Assembly (NCBI GenBank): GCA_016869215.1
Contig: VGEP01000034.1
Coordinates: forward strand, 1 to 46,077
Direction of reading: 5' to 3'
DNA length: 46,077 bases
Source: Alphaproteobacteria bacterium
Lineage (GTDB): Bacteria > Pseudomonadota > Alphaproteobacteria > Rhizobiales > Xanthobacteraceae
The translations under genes and the position numbers were made by a program. The stretch's first letter is position 1. Every line of letters starts with the position of its first letter. Positions 39,448-46,077 of this stretch are shown here, piece after piece. Below the pieces are notes generated by a model. The model worked only from the letters and a program-made list of their open reading frames with translations, was not told the origin of the DNA and did not search any database.

Positions 39448-39990
39448 TTACGTCGCCTGCTGCGGCGTCATCTGGTGGACTTCGCCGGTCTTCAGGTCGA
39501 CGCGGATGCGCGTGATGTTGTCGAGGTTGGTGCCGGTCACGCGCACGAAGCGCGACTTGTCCGGATAGTCGATCGAGTGGATTGCGCCGTCCTGGTAGAT
39601 GCCGGCCTGGCCTGGCATCAGCCGGTACTTCTTCTCCGGCGACAGCTTGGCGTGCTTGGGGTCCTTGCCGTCGTCGTCGCGCTTCCATTCGGTCATGTCG
39701 GTCCACAGCTTGGCCTGGCCGTAGATCGCCCAGGACTCGCCGTGATCGTGCGGCGGCGACACGCGCGCCTTGTCGTTGATGTGAGCGAGGATCTGGAACT
39801 TCAACTCGGGATCCTCGTAGAGAACGTTGAGCCCGCGCTCGATGTCGTCGCCGCAGTACTTCTCGACGAAGTCTTTATTGTTGAGCAGTTGCTCCAGATG
39901 GGCCCGGACCTTCTCGCGGCCCTTGGGGCCGGGATCGGCTTTCAGGAAAGCGCGGCAGTCGGCGATGAACTGGTTGAGTTCGTAGGCCAT
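39448..39990 (-). CDS. Cysteine dioxygenase-like cupin (thiol dioxygenase)
   Basis: A 180-aa cupin starting MAYELNQFIADCRAF after GGAGCACGCC. The 3-His iron site is visible as His81 and His83 in SPPHDHGESWAIYG, and His138 in QDGAIHSID. This matches the cysteine dioxygenase/3-mercaptopropionate dioxygenase superfamily. It converts thiols such as cysteine or 3-mercaptopropionate to sulfinates using O2. The adjacent multi-rhodanese protein could use or generate the same sulfur compounds; such pairing is seen in other proteobacteria, as I recall. The specific substrate cannot be settled from sequence. Confidence 0.87.
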   Translation of the reverse strand: MAYELNQFIADCRAFLKADPGPKGREKVRAHLEQLLNNKDFVEKYCGDDIERGLNVLYEDPELKFQILAHINDKARVSPPHDHGESWAIYGQAKLWTDMTEWKRDDDGKDPKHAKLSPEKKYRLMPGQAGIYQDGAIHSIDYPDKSRFVRVTGTNLDNITRIRVDLKTGEVHQMTPQQAT

Positions 39991-40578
39991 GGGCGTGCTC
40001 CCGAACGACATGGTTTTGCTAGGCTGATCGCCATAATCGCGCAAAAACCAGCGCCGGGCCAGTCGATTGTAGAATATGTTCCTGTGCTGGACGCAGAGGG
40101 CGCTGTGTCCGGATAAGCGGGGAGCGATGGGTGGATGCTGGTGCGGCGGAAGGTAACGCCGGGAGCGGCCAGATGGGCCATGCCTCACTGATGCGGCCCG
40201 CTAGGCCGCTCGCGGCGCCCCGCTCGTGGATTTGCCGCTTCGCCGAAGCCCGAACGGGAGCGCCGGCGCAACGCGGCGGGTCTGGCCCGGTGGCGTCATG
40301 GCTCACCTCCGATTCTTGCGGCGCGGCAGCGCGTGGCGCGCGCCGCAGGCTAGAACAAGCGTCGTCCCGGGGCCGCCCCGAGTCAATCGCCGTCGCCGAT
40401 TTTGCACCGCGTCGTTGCGACGCGACGGAACCGGTACCCGAAGCGGTAGGATGGTCCGGCGGCGGGTCTGGCCAATTCTGACCGGAATGTGCAATGCCTA
40501 CCCGTCGCTGGAGAACTAGACTGGCGCCAACGAAACTGTGCCGCCGGCGCAAGGCGGGCCAGGCCCTGGGGGGATCGA
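39991..40578. other. 588-bp intergenic region between divergent genes
   Basis: This space separates the dioxygenase gene (leftward) from the amidinotransferase gene (rightward) and should contain both promoters. No ORF in it has family similarity, a sound ribosome binding site or a signal peptide. It includes small palindromes (GACGCAGAGGGCGCTGTGTC near 40090; GGCCCGCTAGGCC near 40195) and the sequence GGAACCGGTACCCGAAGCGG near 40430. I see no riboswitch or RNA gene that I can name. Confidence 0.45.
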
Positions 40579-41730
40579 ATGAACGTGCGCGACGCCACGA
40601 TTACGCCCGCGGAACCCGCGTCGCCGCAGATCGCCGGGGGATTGCCCAAGCCCGCGAGCGAGGGTCCGGTCAACTCCTGGAATGAATGGGACCCGCTCGA
40701 AGAGGTGATCGTCGGGCGGCTCGAAGGCGCGACAATTCCTTCCGCGCATGTCACCGTCACCTTCAACCTGCCGCCGCTCGCCGCCAAGCTCTACCGGTTC
40801 GCCGCCGGCTACCGCTATCCGAAGTGGATGCTGAAGCTCGCGCAGCAGGAACTGGACGGCTTCATCCACATTCTCGAAGCCGAAGGCATCAAGGTCCGGC
40901 GCCCCGAGATCGTCGACTTCAAGAAGAAATTCCGCACGCCGGGCTGGTCGGCGCGCGGCTTCTGCGTCGCTTGCCCGCGCGACCCGTACCTCGTCGTCGG
41001 CGACGAGATCATCGAGGCGCCGTCGTGCTGGCGCACGCGCTACTTCGAGGCCGAGGCCTATCGGCCGCTGTTCAAGGAATATTTCCAGCAGGGCGCGCGC
41101 TGGACCGCCGCGCCGCGCCCGCAACTCACCGACGAATTGTTCGACTACGATTTCCGCGTGCCCGCGCCGGGCGAGCCCATTCGCTACGTGGTCAACGAGT
41201 TCGAGCCGGTGTTCGACGCCGCCGACTTCGTCAAATGCGGCCGCGACCTGTTCGTGACCCGCAGCAATGTGACCAACCTTTCCGGCATCGAATGGCTGCG
41301 CCGCCACCTCGGCTCCGGCTTCCGCATCCACGAGATCGTCAGCAATTGCCGCCAGCCGATGCACATCGATTCCACCTTCATGCCGCTCGCGCCCGGCAAG
41401 GTGCTGGTCAATCCGGACTACTGCGACATCGAGCGGCTGCCGGACGTGCTCAAGAGCTGGGACGTGCTGGTGGCGCCGCGGCCCGATCCGGCCGAGGGCG
41501 TGATGAGCAAGATTTCCATGTGCAGCCCCTGGACCAGCATCAACGTGCTGATGCTCGACGAGAAGCGCGTCGTCGTCGACAAGTCGCAGGTGACGCTGAT
41601 CAAGGCGTTCAAGGACTGGGGCTTCGAGCCGGTGCCGTGCGCGTTCCTGGCCTACGGACCGTTCGGCGGTTCGTTCCACTGCGCTACGCTGGATGTGCGG
41701 CGAAGGGGAACGCTGCAGTCGTACTTCTAG
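40579..41730 (+). CDS. Glycine amidinotransferase-like enzyme
   Basis: A 383-aa amidinotransferase starting MNVRDATITPAEPAS after GGGGGG. It follows vertebrate AGAT closely at the active site: Asp216 in FDAADFVKCGRDLF, His262 in QPMHIDSTFMPLAPG and the nucleophilic Cys368 in GGSFHCATLDVRRRG. The opening VNSWNEWDPLEEVIVGRLEG is diagnostic. AGAT moves the amidino group from arginine to glycine, giving guanidinoacetate and ornithine; bacterial relatives use other acceptor amines. No biosynthetic cluster is near, so the acceptor is open. An M24-fold protein follows on the same strand after 167 bp. Confidence 0.88.
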   Translation: MNVRDATITPAEPASPQIAGGLPKPASEGPVNSWNEWDPLEEVIVGRLEGATIPSAHVTVTFNLPPLAAKLYRFAAGYRYPKWMLKLAQQELDGFIHILEAEGIKVRRPEIVDFKKKFRTPGWSARGFCVACPRDPYLVVGDEIIEAPSCWRTRYFEAEAYRPLFKEYFQQGARWTAAPRPQLTDELFDYDFRVPAPGEPIRYVVNEFEPVFDAADFVKCGRDLFVTRSNVTNLSGIEWLRRHLGSGFRIHEIVSNCRQPMHIDSTFMPLAPGKVLVNPDYCDIERLPDVLKSWDVLVAPRPDPAEGVMSKISMCSPWTSINVLMLDEKRVVVDKSQVTLIKAFKDWGFEPVPCAFLAYGPFGGSFHCATLDVRRRGTLQSYF

Positions 41731-41897
41731 CGGTTGTATTGCGGACGCACGGATCGCCGCCCTCATCCTGAGAAATATCGGAAATCGCGGTGCATCGAAC
41801 GATGGGCCGTCCCGCCATGCGGGTCGCTCCATCCGGCCGATGCTTGCCGTCCGAGGTTGTGCATATACGATAGAAAGACAAGTGCGAGGACATTGCG

Positions 41898-43091
41898 ATG
41901 GCCGACGACCGACTGTGCAACCCGATCTCGAGTGCGGAGCTGGAACGCCGCTGGAAAGCGGTGCGGGCGGCCATGGCGGATTGGAAGCTCGATGCGTTGA
42001 TCGTGCAAGGCGCCAACAACATCGCCGGCACCGGCGGTTATTTCCGCTGGTTCACCGGCGTGTCGATGGGGACGTCCTATCCGGCCACCGTCGTCTTTCC
42101 CAAGGACGGGCTGATGACGCTGGTGAGCCACGGCCCGATCGGCGGCGAGCGCAACCTCGGCGGCAAGGACCCGGTGTGGCGGGGCGTCGGCGTTGCGCTG
42201 TCGACCGCGAGTTTCCCGGCCATCGACTACTGCATTCCCTACGACCCGGAACTGATCGCGCGCGAGATCAAGAAGGCGGGCTATCGCAACGTCGGCATCG
42301 TCGCCTGGAACAACATGCTGTTCGGCTTCGGCGACACGTTGCGCAAACTGCTCGATGGCGTGACGCTCACCGATGCCACGCGCCTGGTCGATCCGCTGAA
42401 GGCCGACAAGAGCGCCGAGGAGATCGAGCTTATTCGACTCGCCGCCGACATGCAGGACGAGATTCTGGCGCGCGCGCAGCGCGAGATCAAAGCCGGCAAG
42501 AAGGACTTCGAGCTGCTCGGCTACGGCGGCTACGTCGGCAACATGCTCGGCAGCGAGACCGGCTACATGCTCGGCTCGTCCGCGCCGCCCGGACAGCCGA
42601 CGCAGATCCGCGGCCGCCGCGAGCAGGGCCGTGCGATGAAGGACGGCGACGTCATCTACTATCAGTGCGAGAACACCGGGCCGGGCGGCATGATGACCCA
42701 CGTCGGGCGCTACTACGTGCTCGGCAAGGCGCCGCAGGAACTGGTCGACGCCTTCGGCATCATCTGCGAGGCGCAGGACCACACCATCCGCATGCTGCAG
42801 CCCGGCGCCTCGTGCGCGGACATCTTCGCCGAGCACAACGCCTTCATGGAGAAGCACGGCATGCACAAGGAGCCGCGGCTGCACTGCCACGGCCAGGGCT
42901 ACGACGTGGTGGAGCGCCCGCTCGTCCGCCACGACGAGGACATGCCGCTCGGTCCGAGCATGAACATCGGCTTGCACCCGACCTTCGGCAACGCGCGCAT
43001 GTTCGTCACGGTGTGCGACAACGTGCTGATCGGCCCGGACGGCAAGGTCGAACGCCTGCACAAGACGCCGCGAAAGATTTTTGAGCTTTAG
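41898..43091 (+). CDS. M24/creatinase-fold protein with degenerate metal site
   Basis: A 397-aa pita-bread-fold protein: N-terminal creatinase-type domain (ADWKLDALIVQGANNIAGTG) and C-terminal M24 domain. GAGGAC precedes the ATG. Four of five metal-ligand positions of aminopeptidase P appear lost: the DxG region reads CENTGPGG, DITRT reads MTHVGR, the EPG glutamate is His (GLHPTFG) and the last Glu region reads VTVCDN. The remaining His is in CHGQGYDVVERP. It is therefore unlikely to be a metallopeptidase. Creatinase is a non-metal M24 member, and the upstream gene is a guanidinoacetate-type amidinotransferase, so a guanidino substrate is attractive but unproven. A Bug-type binding protein follows 26 bp downstream. 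Confidence 0.87.
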   Translation: MADDRLCNPISSAELERRWKAVRAAMADWKLDALIVQGANNIAGTGGYFRWFTGVSMGTSYPATVVFPKDGLMTLVSHGPIGGERNLGGKDPVWRGVGVALSTASFPAIDYCIPYDPELIAREIKKAGYRNVGIVAWNNMLFGFGDTLRKLLDGVTLTDATRLVDPLKADKSAEEIELIRLAADMQDEILARAQREIKAGKKDFELLGYGGYVGNMLGSETGYMLGSSAPPGQPTQIRGRREQGRAMKDGDVIYYQCENTGPGGMMTHVGRYYVLGKAPQELVDAFGIICEAQDHTIRMLQPGASCADIFAEHNAFMEKHGMHKEPRLHCHGQGYDVVERPLVRHDEDMPLGPSMNIGLHPTFGNARMFVTVCDNVLIGPDGKVERLHKTPRKIFEL

Positions 43092-43117
43092 AACACACAC
43101 AGGAAAGGAGAACGGCC

Positions 43118-44089
43118 ATGATCTCCCGACGCAGGATGCTGATCGCGAGCGCCGTGACGCTCGCATTCGCCGTGCCGAACGGTGCGTTCGCCCAGATGCC
43201 TTCCGACAAGCCGATCAAGATCGTCGTCGCGGTCGCGGCTGGCGGTCCGATGGACACCATGGCGCGCTTCATCGCGCCGCTGATCCAGGAGCGCCTCGGC
43301 CAGACGGTGATCGTGGAGAACCGGCCGGGCGCCGGCACCACCATCGCGTCCAAGGCGGTGGCGCAGGCCGAGCCGGACGGCACGACGCTGCTGTGGGGCA
43401 CGCTCGCGTCGGTCGCCATCGCGCCGGCGATGTACAAGAACCTGGACTACGACGCCAAGGCGTTCGTGCCCGTGGCGATGATCGCCGAATTCCCGCTGGT
43501 GATGACCGTTCCGGCGAGCCTTCCGGCCAGGGACCTGAAGGAGTTCGTGGCCTACGCCAGGGCCAACAAGGGCAAGCTCAGCTTCGGCGGCTCGCTCGGC
43601 ACCCCGCCGCAATTGATCGGCGTGCTTTTCAACAAGGTCGCCGACCTCGGCATGACCTATGTGCCCTACAAGGGCGGCGCGCCGTCGATCGCCGACCTGA
43701 TCGCCGGCCGCATCCACATGCAGTTCGACGCCATGAGCCTGCTGCTGCCGATGGTCAACGACGGCAAGCTGCGCGCGCTCGCGGTCACCACGCAGGCCCG
43801 CTGGCCGCGCCTGCCGGATGTGCCGACGCTGCGCGAGGCCGGCTACGCCGGCCTGCCGGGCAGCCCATGGGGCAGCCTGCTCGCGCCGCCCAGGACGCCC
43901 GCTCCCGTGGTCGCAAGACTCAACGCCGCCGTGAACGAAAGCCTGCGCACGCCCGCCGCCGTCGAACGCCTCGGCAAGCTCAACATGCTGCCGCGGCCGG
44001 TCTCGCCGCAGGAGTTCGCAGCGATCCTCGACAAGGAAATCCCGATCTGGAGCGATGTGGCGAAGGCGGCGGGGCTGACGGCGCAGTGA
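43118..44089 (+). CDS. Bug/TctC-type tripartite tricarboxylate transporter substrate-binding protein
   Basis: A 323-aa periplasmic binding protein with a twin-arginine-like start (MISRRRMLIASAVTLAFAVP) and signal cleavage after GAFA. Family landmarks are KIVVAVAAGGPMDTMARFIA, VIVENRPGAGTTIASKAVAQ, PDGTTLLWG and LAVTTQARWPRLPDVPTLRE. AAAGGAGAA precedes the ATG. No membrane TctA or TctB partner is in the window, as is common for Bug proteins. The 26-bp gap to the M24 gene suggests co-transcription, so its ligand may be the M24 substrate. Confidence 0.93.
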   Translation: MISRRRMLIASAVTLAFAVPNGAFAQMPSDKPIKIVVAVAAGGPMDTMARFIAPLIQERLGQTVIVENRPGAGTTIASKAVAQAEPDGTTLLWGTLASVAIAPAMYKNLDYDAKAFVPVAMIAEFPLVMTVPASLPARDLKEFVAYARANKGKLSFGGSLGTPPQLIGVLFNKVADLGMTYVPYKGGAPSIADLIAGRIHMQFDAMSLLLPMVNDGKLRALAVTTQARWPRLPDVPTLREAGYAGLPGSPWGSLLAPPRTPAPVVARLNAAVNESLRTPAAVERLGKLNMLPRPVSPQEFAAILDKEIPIWSDVAKAAGLTAQ

Positions 44090-44140
44090 GGGGGGCCGCT
44101 GCGGCATCGAGCGGCTGCCGAACGTGCCGCAGGCCGGGTT

Positions 44141-44267
44141 ACCTCCCCCTGAAAGGGGGAGGTCGGCAAGCGAAGCTTGCCGGGTGGGGGTCTGCCGTGG
44201 CGCGCAACTCCGAACCGCATGCAATGCGACTTCCGCCCCGACCCTCCCGCTTTCAGGGGGGAGGGAG
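44141..44267. repeat. Composite palindromic repeat after the Bug gene
   Basis: A left hairpin CCTCCCCCTGAAAGGGGGAGG (44142-44162), then GGCAAGCGAAGCTTGCC (44165-44181), and about 60 bp later the inverse arm CCCTCCCGCTTTCAGGGGGG ending near 44267. It is of the same general CCTCCCCC class as the palindromes at 4.0, 15.9 and 25.8 kb. It separates the Bug gene from the antitoxin. Confidence 0.75.
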
Positions 44268-44334
44268 CGCGCCGTGCTTGCCGCAACGGCCGCAAACCGA
44301 AAACATGAGCATGCGCGGCACATAAGGCTTTGTC

Positions 44335-44577
44335 ATGCGCAAGGTTCGACTGAAGGACGCCAAGGCCAATCTTTCGACGGTGGTGGACCGTGCCACGCGC
44401 GGCAAGCCCTCCGTCATCACCCGGCACGGTAAGCCGGAGGCGGTGGTGCTCGGCATGGCCGACTGGGAGCGGCTGTCGCGGGTGCCGTCGTTCGGCCGGC
44501 TGCTGATGGCGGCGCCGCTTGAGCCGCGCGACCTGCCGGAGCGCAGCCGCGCGCCGCTGCGCCGCAGCGCGTTGTAA
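44335..44577 (+). CDS. Type II antitoxin, Phd/YefM family (orphan)
   Basis: An 80-aa Phd/YefM-type antitoxin. RLKDAKANLSTVVDRATRGK is the DNA-binding half, followed by PSVITRHGKPEAVVLGMADW and a C-terminal toxin-neutralising segment (PSFGRLLMAAPLEPRDLPER). The tail is of the type usually followed by a VapC or RelE-type toxin. No toxin follows on the same strand; instead a REP-like palindrome begins 13 bp downstream, and a truncated toxin is encoded on the opposite strand. It is thus probably a solitary remnant, though it could still repress. Confidence 0.85.
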   Translation: MRKVRLKDAKANLSTVVDRATRGKPSVITRHGKPEAVVLGMADWERLSRVPSFGRLLMAAPLEPRDLPERSRAPLRRSAL

Positions 44578-44589
44578 GTGGCTATTGCC

Positions 44590-44621
44590 GTAGCCCGGAT
44601 GGCGCGTGGCGAAATCCGGGG
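44590..44621. repeat. REP-like palindrome (TAGCCCGGAT ... ATCCGGGG)
   Basis: CCCGGAT and ATCCGGG pair around GGCGCGTGGCGAA. From memory this is another high-copy intergenic palindrome of Bradyrhizobium relatives. Its 13-base half GCGAAATCCGGGG (44609-44621) recurs inverted at 44936-44948, so the two copies bracket the truncated toxin. Confidence 0.62.
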
Positions 44622-44643
44622 CGCGCGCTTCGTCCCGCTCCGA

Positions 44644-44871
44644 TTACCGATCCTGCGCGCCATGGAACACGGCGGCAACGACCAGCAGATTTTCGTCCGC
44701 GTCGACCGTGTAAACGAGGATGTATGGCGTGTTGCGCACCACCCATTCGTATGTGCCCCGCGCGCGGCCGGGATGCCCGATATTGGGATGGCGGCCCAGC
44801 AGTTCGGCGGCATCGAGGATTCGCGCGATCACCGCATGGGCGGCGCGGGGAGGGGTGGCAGGAGCCCGCAT
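44644..44871 (-). pseudogene. 5'-truncated RelE/ParE-type toxin
   Basis: About 70 codons match the C-terminal two-thirds of RelE/ParE toxins: AAHAVIARILDAAELLGRHP, then GHPGRARGTYEWVVRNTPYI and VVAAVFHGAQDR. Intact members are near 95-100 aa and begin with a strand-helix segment (WT..A..DL..I..YI); that part is missing, replaced by unrelated GC-rich sequence just upstream of the Ala-His junction. An ATG at 44871 happens to open the frame. The gene is convergent with the Phd-type antitoxin instead of following it, so the module has been rearranged as well as truncated. Confidence 0.66.
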
Positions 44872-45176
44872 GGAGCAACCGGTCCGCCGAAGCTCGAAGA
44901 GCGAAGGCGGAAGCGGAATGCGGGGCGAAGGCGTTCCCCGGATTTCGCCGTGCTCAATCCCGGTTCCGCTCGTTGGAACCCACTGGGACTGCGGAACTAA
45001 GCCCGTAAGCCCGAGTCGCTCCAGAATCACCTAAACAAATCAGTCGTTTACTAAATCGTGTCAAAAAGGACTCACGGACTCTTTTTCAACGCAAAGTCAA
45101 GTCCTTCCTATCGACAACCCGATTCATAGTGCTTAACTTATTCACCAACTACCCGCTGGCAGCGTGCTGTCGGCTC
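44872..45176. other. Non-coding tract with a GC-to-AT transition
   Basis: From 44872 to about 45000 the DNA is GC-rich and includes the inverted half of the REP-like palindrome (44936-44948). From about 45020 it turns markedly AT-richer, with AAAAAGGACTCACGGACTCTTTTT (about 45064-45087) as a weak dyad. No gene is supported. The change of composition marks one edge of a transferred patch reaching to about 45540. Confidence 0.5.
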
Positions 45177-45202
45177 AAGGGCCACTCTTCGGAGTGGCCT
45201 TT
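45177..45202 (+). terminator. Intrinsic terminator with UUCG tetraloop
   Basis: The stem GGCCACTC/GAGTGGCC closed by a TTCG loop (45180-45199) is flanked by AA and TTT, giving a standard intrinsic terminator on the plus strand. Nothing recognisable ends upstream of it, so it is probably left over from a lost gene or small RNA in the transferred patch. Confidence 0.7.
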
Positions 45203-45221
45203 GCTTTGTCGGGGTTGGGCG

Positions 45222-45282
45222 ATGCGTACTTGGGTGTACGTCGATGGCTTTAATCTCTACTACGGCGCATTGAAGGGTACGG
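45222..45282 (+). pseudogene. NYN (LabA-like PIN) domain protein, N-terminal fragment
   Basis: The frame from ATG 45222 reads MRTWVYVDGFNLYYGALKGT, the conserved first strand and acidic active-site start of NYN-domain nucleases. After about 20 residues similarity stops and the frame closes at a nearby TGA (45317). The rest of the roughly 200-aa domain is missing. The break falls exactly where an HTH fragment begins in another frame, indicating a deletion fusion. Confidence 0.58.
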
Positions 45283-45537
45283 ATTGCCGCTGGCCTTTCT
45301 CAAGCGAAGCTTGCTGAACGCATGGGCGTGGAGCGTGCCTATATCAGTGGTTTGGAATTGGGTGGCCGCAATCCAACAATCGTCACGCTGTGGTATTTGG
45401 CCAAGGCTCTAGGGGTTAAGATTCGTAGGTTTTTTGAGGAAGAGCGGGGTCGGCTTCGCTCGCGTTCGCCACACATCTTTTGGGGACCAATTTTGGGATC
45501 AATAAGCCAGTATAGAAAATTATATCAGATATATTAA
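45280..45537 (+). pseudogene. XRE-family HTH fragment
   Basis: In the +1 frame relative to the NYN remnant, the DNA encodes RIAAGLSQAKLAERMGVERA, then YISGLELGGRNPTIVTLWYL and AKALGVKIRRFFEEERG, a near-complete XRE/Cro helix-turn-helix. The start of the domain is missing, and no start codon or ribosome binding site lies before it; the first Met is inside helix 2 (45322). After the HTH the frame runs through AT-rich DNA to a TAA. This is a decayed regulator from the same transferred patch. Confidence 0.62.
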
Positions 45538-45612
45538 TGTGTTAGTTGGATTTACTGGTGGAGAGGGAGGGCCGCGAACTTGTCCCTCCCTCGCCAATGT
45601 CTCTGACGCTCC

Positions 45613-45978
45613 TCACCCCACCCGTCTCCCCGCCCCCCAGCTCTTGATCGACGCCCACAGCCCTCGGTCCAGCCGAAACCGATCCACCGGCACCGAACTC
45701 GACAGCGCCCGCACCCGGCACAGCCCCGCACCGGTCCACTGGAAGCCGCACTTCTCCAGGATGCGCCGCGACGCCGGGTTGGTGACGCGCGCCGAGGCCT
45801 GCAGCGACTCGCAGTCGAGGTCGGAGAACGCGTGGTCGATCGTCGCGCGCATGGCTTCCGTCGCGAAGCCCTTGCCCCAGTGCTTGACGCCGAGCCAGTA
45901 GCCGATCTCCGGCGGGTGCCGGTCGACCTGCGCAAATCCGCACGCGCCGATATACGCCTCACGGTCATTGGCGGACGC
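45613..45978 (-). pseudogene. GNAT acetyltransferase, C-terminal part, cut by an IS630 element
   Basis: The minus-strand frame (open from 45978) reads [20 protein letters not shown], then [20 protein letters not shown], the acetyl-CoA-binding motif A of RimJ/RimL-type GNATs, and continues LQASARVTNPASRRILEKCG to the stop. The normal N-terminal 60-70 residues are absent; the plus strand at that point encodes an IS630 transposase. In Bradyrhizobium relatives GNAT genes sit between rpmA and obgE, so this may be the native gene of that locus. It is broken if the insertion is real. Confidence 0.7.
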
Positions 45979-46077
45979 TCACCTTCCTCGGCGCGCTGCG
46001 CTGCGACGGCCTCACAGCACCTTGCGTGTTCGACGGCCCGATCAACGGCGAATGCTTCCGCGCCTATGTCCAGCAGC
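45957..46077 (+). mobile_element. IS630-family transposase fragment (runs off window)
   Basis: From about 45957 the plus strand reads [20 protein letters not shown], then [20 protein letters not shown] up to the last base. This is the central part of IS630 DDE transposases, just before the second Asp (usual continuation LKPGDIVILDNLGSHK). The upstream part, with the HTH and the first Asp, is absent because the sequence to the left is the GNAT gene. The element is therefore 5'-truncated; its 3' end lies outside the window. Family recognition is from memory and the match is strong over 40 residues. Confidence 0.76.

Noticed and set aside
39991-40578. A small gene or structured RNA in the 588-bp divergent spacer
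   Set aside because: Several open frames exist but none has a sound ribosome binding site, signal or family similarity, and the hairpins match no RNA class I can name.

Overview
The window is GC-rich, densely coding DNA from an alphaproteobacterium, most likely a member of the Hyphomicrobiales close to Bradyrhizobium, Rhodopseudomonas or other Nitrobacteraceae/Xanthobacteraceae. The evidence is the housekeeping gene content and order (sucB-lpdA, xerC, priA, atpHAGDC, rppH, a YibQ-type protein, ctpA, an EnvC-like gene, rlmH, rsfS, nadD, proA, proB, obgE), the protein sequences, and several intergenic palindromes of types I recall from Bradyrhizobium relatives. No rRNA, tRNA or CRISPR array was seen.

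Layout. 1-4.0 kb: the end of the 2-oxoglutarate dehydrogenase genes (sucB 3' part, lpdA) and two tandem SDR oxidoreductases. 4.1-8.1 kb: a DUF4337-type membrane protein, xerC and priA. 8.1-13.4 kb: an accessory stretch with an IS1595-type transposase scrap, a 91-aa orphan, two tandem EamA transporters, a SugE/Gdx guanidinium exporter, a CynX-like MFS permease and a PuuE-like polysaccharide deacetylase. 13.7-19.0 kb: the F1 ATP synthase operon atpHAGDC, interrupted by a large palindrome (atpA/atpG), a small dispersed repeat (atpG/atpD) and a small two-TM ORF (atpD/atpC). 19.1-27.2 kb: a minus-strand housekeeping cluster from proA and nadD to rppH. 27.4-30.1 kb: a cyclase-family hydrolase, an exported VanX/DdpX-like dipeptidase, a 70-bp tandem repeat, and two paralogous small lysine-rich secreted proteins with their own terminators. 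30.3-36.7 kb: proB and obgE, separated by a LysR regulator, a LuxR-type regulator, a 1-Cys peroxiredoxin and an exported tandem rhodanese. 36.8-44.1 kb: an EamA transporter, a four-rhodanese protein beside a cysteine-dioxygenase-like cupin, then a glycine-amidinotransferase-like enzyme, an M24-fold protein that has lost most of its metal ligands, and a Bug-type solute-binding protein. 44.1-46.1 kb: a graveyard holding an orphan Phd-type antitoxin, a 5'-truncated RelE/ParE-type toxin, an NYN fragment joined to an XRE-HTH fragment, and a GNAT gene cut by an IS630 transposase that runs off the window.

How the genes work together. The backbone covers the TCA cycle, ATP synthesis, replication restart, proline and NAD synthesis, ribosome maturation and cell-wall hydrolysis control. 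The accessory modules suggest two themes. One is sulfur and peroxide chemistry: peroxiredoxin plus periplasmic rhodanese, and a multi-rhodanese protein plus a thiol dioxygenase. The other is guanidino-compound chemistry: an amidinotransferase, a creatinase-fold protein with a degenerate metal site, a solute-binding protein and, 30 kb away, a guanidinium exporter. The most original candidates are the paired lysine-rich small exported proteins, the degenerate M24 protein beside the amidinotransferase, and the small membrane ORF inside the atp operon. All functional links beyond family membership are inference.
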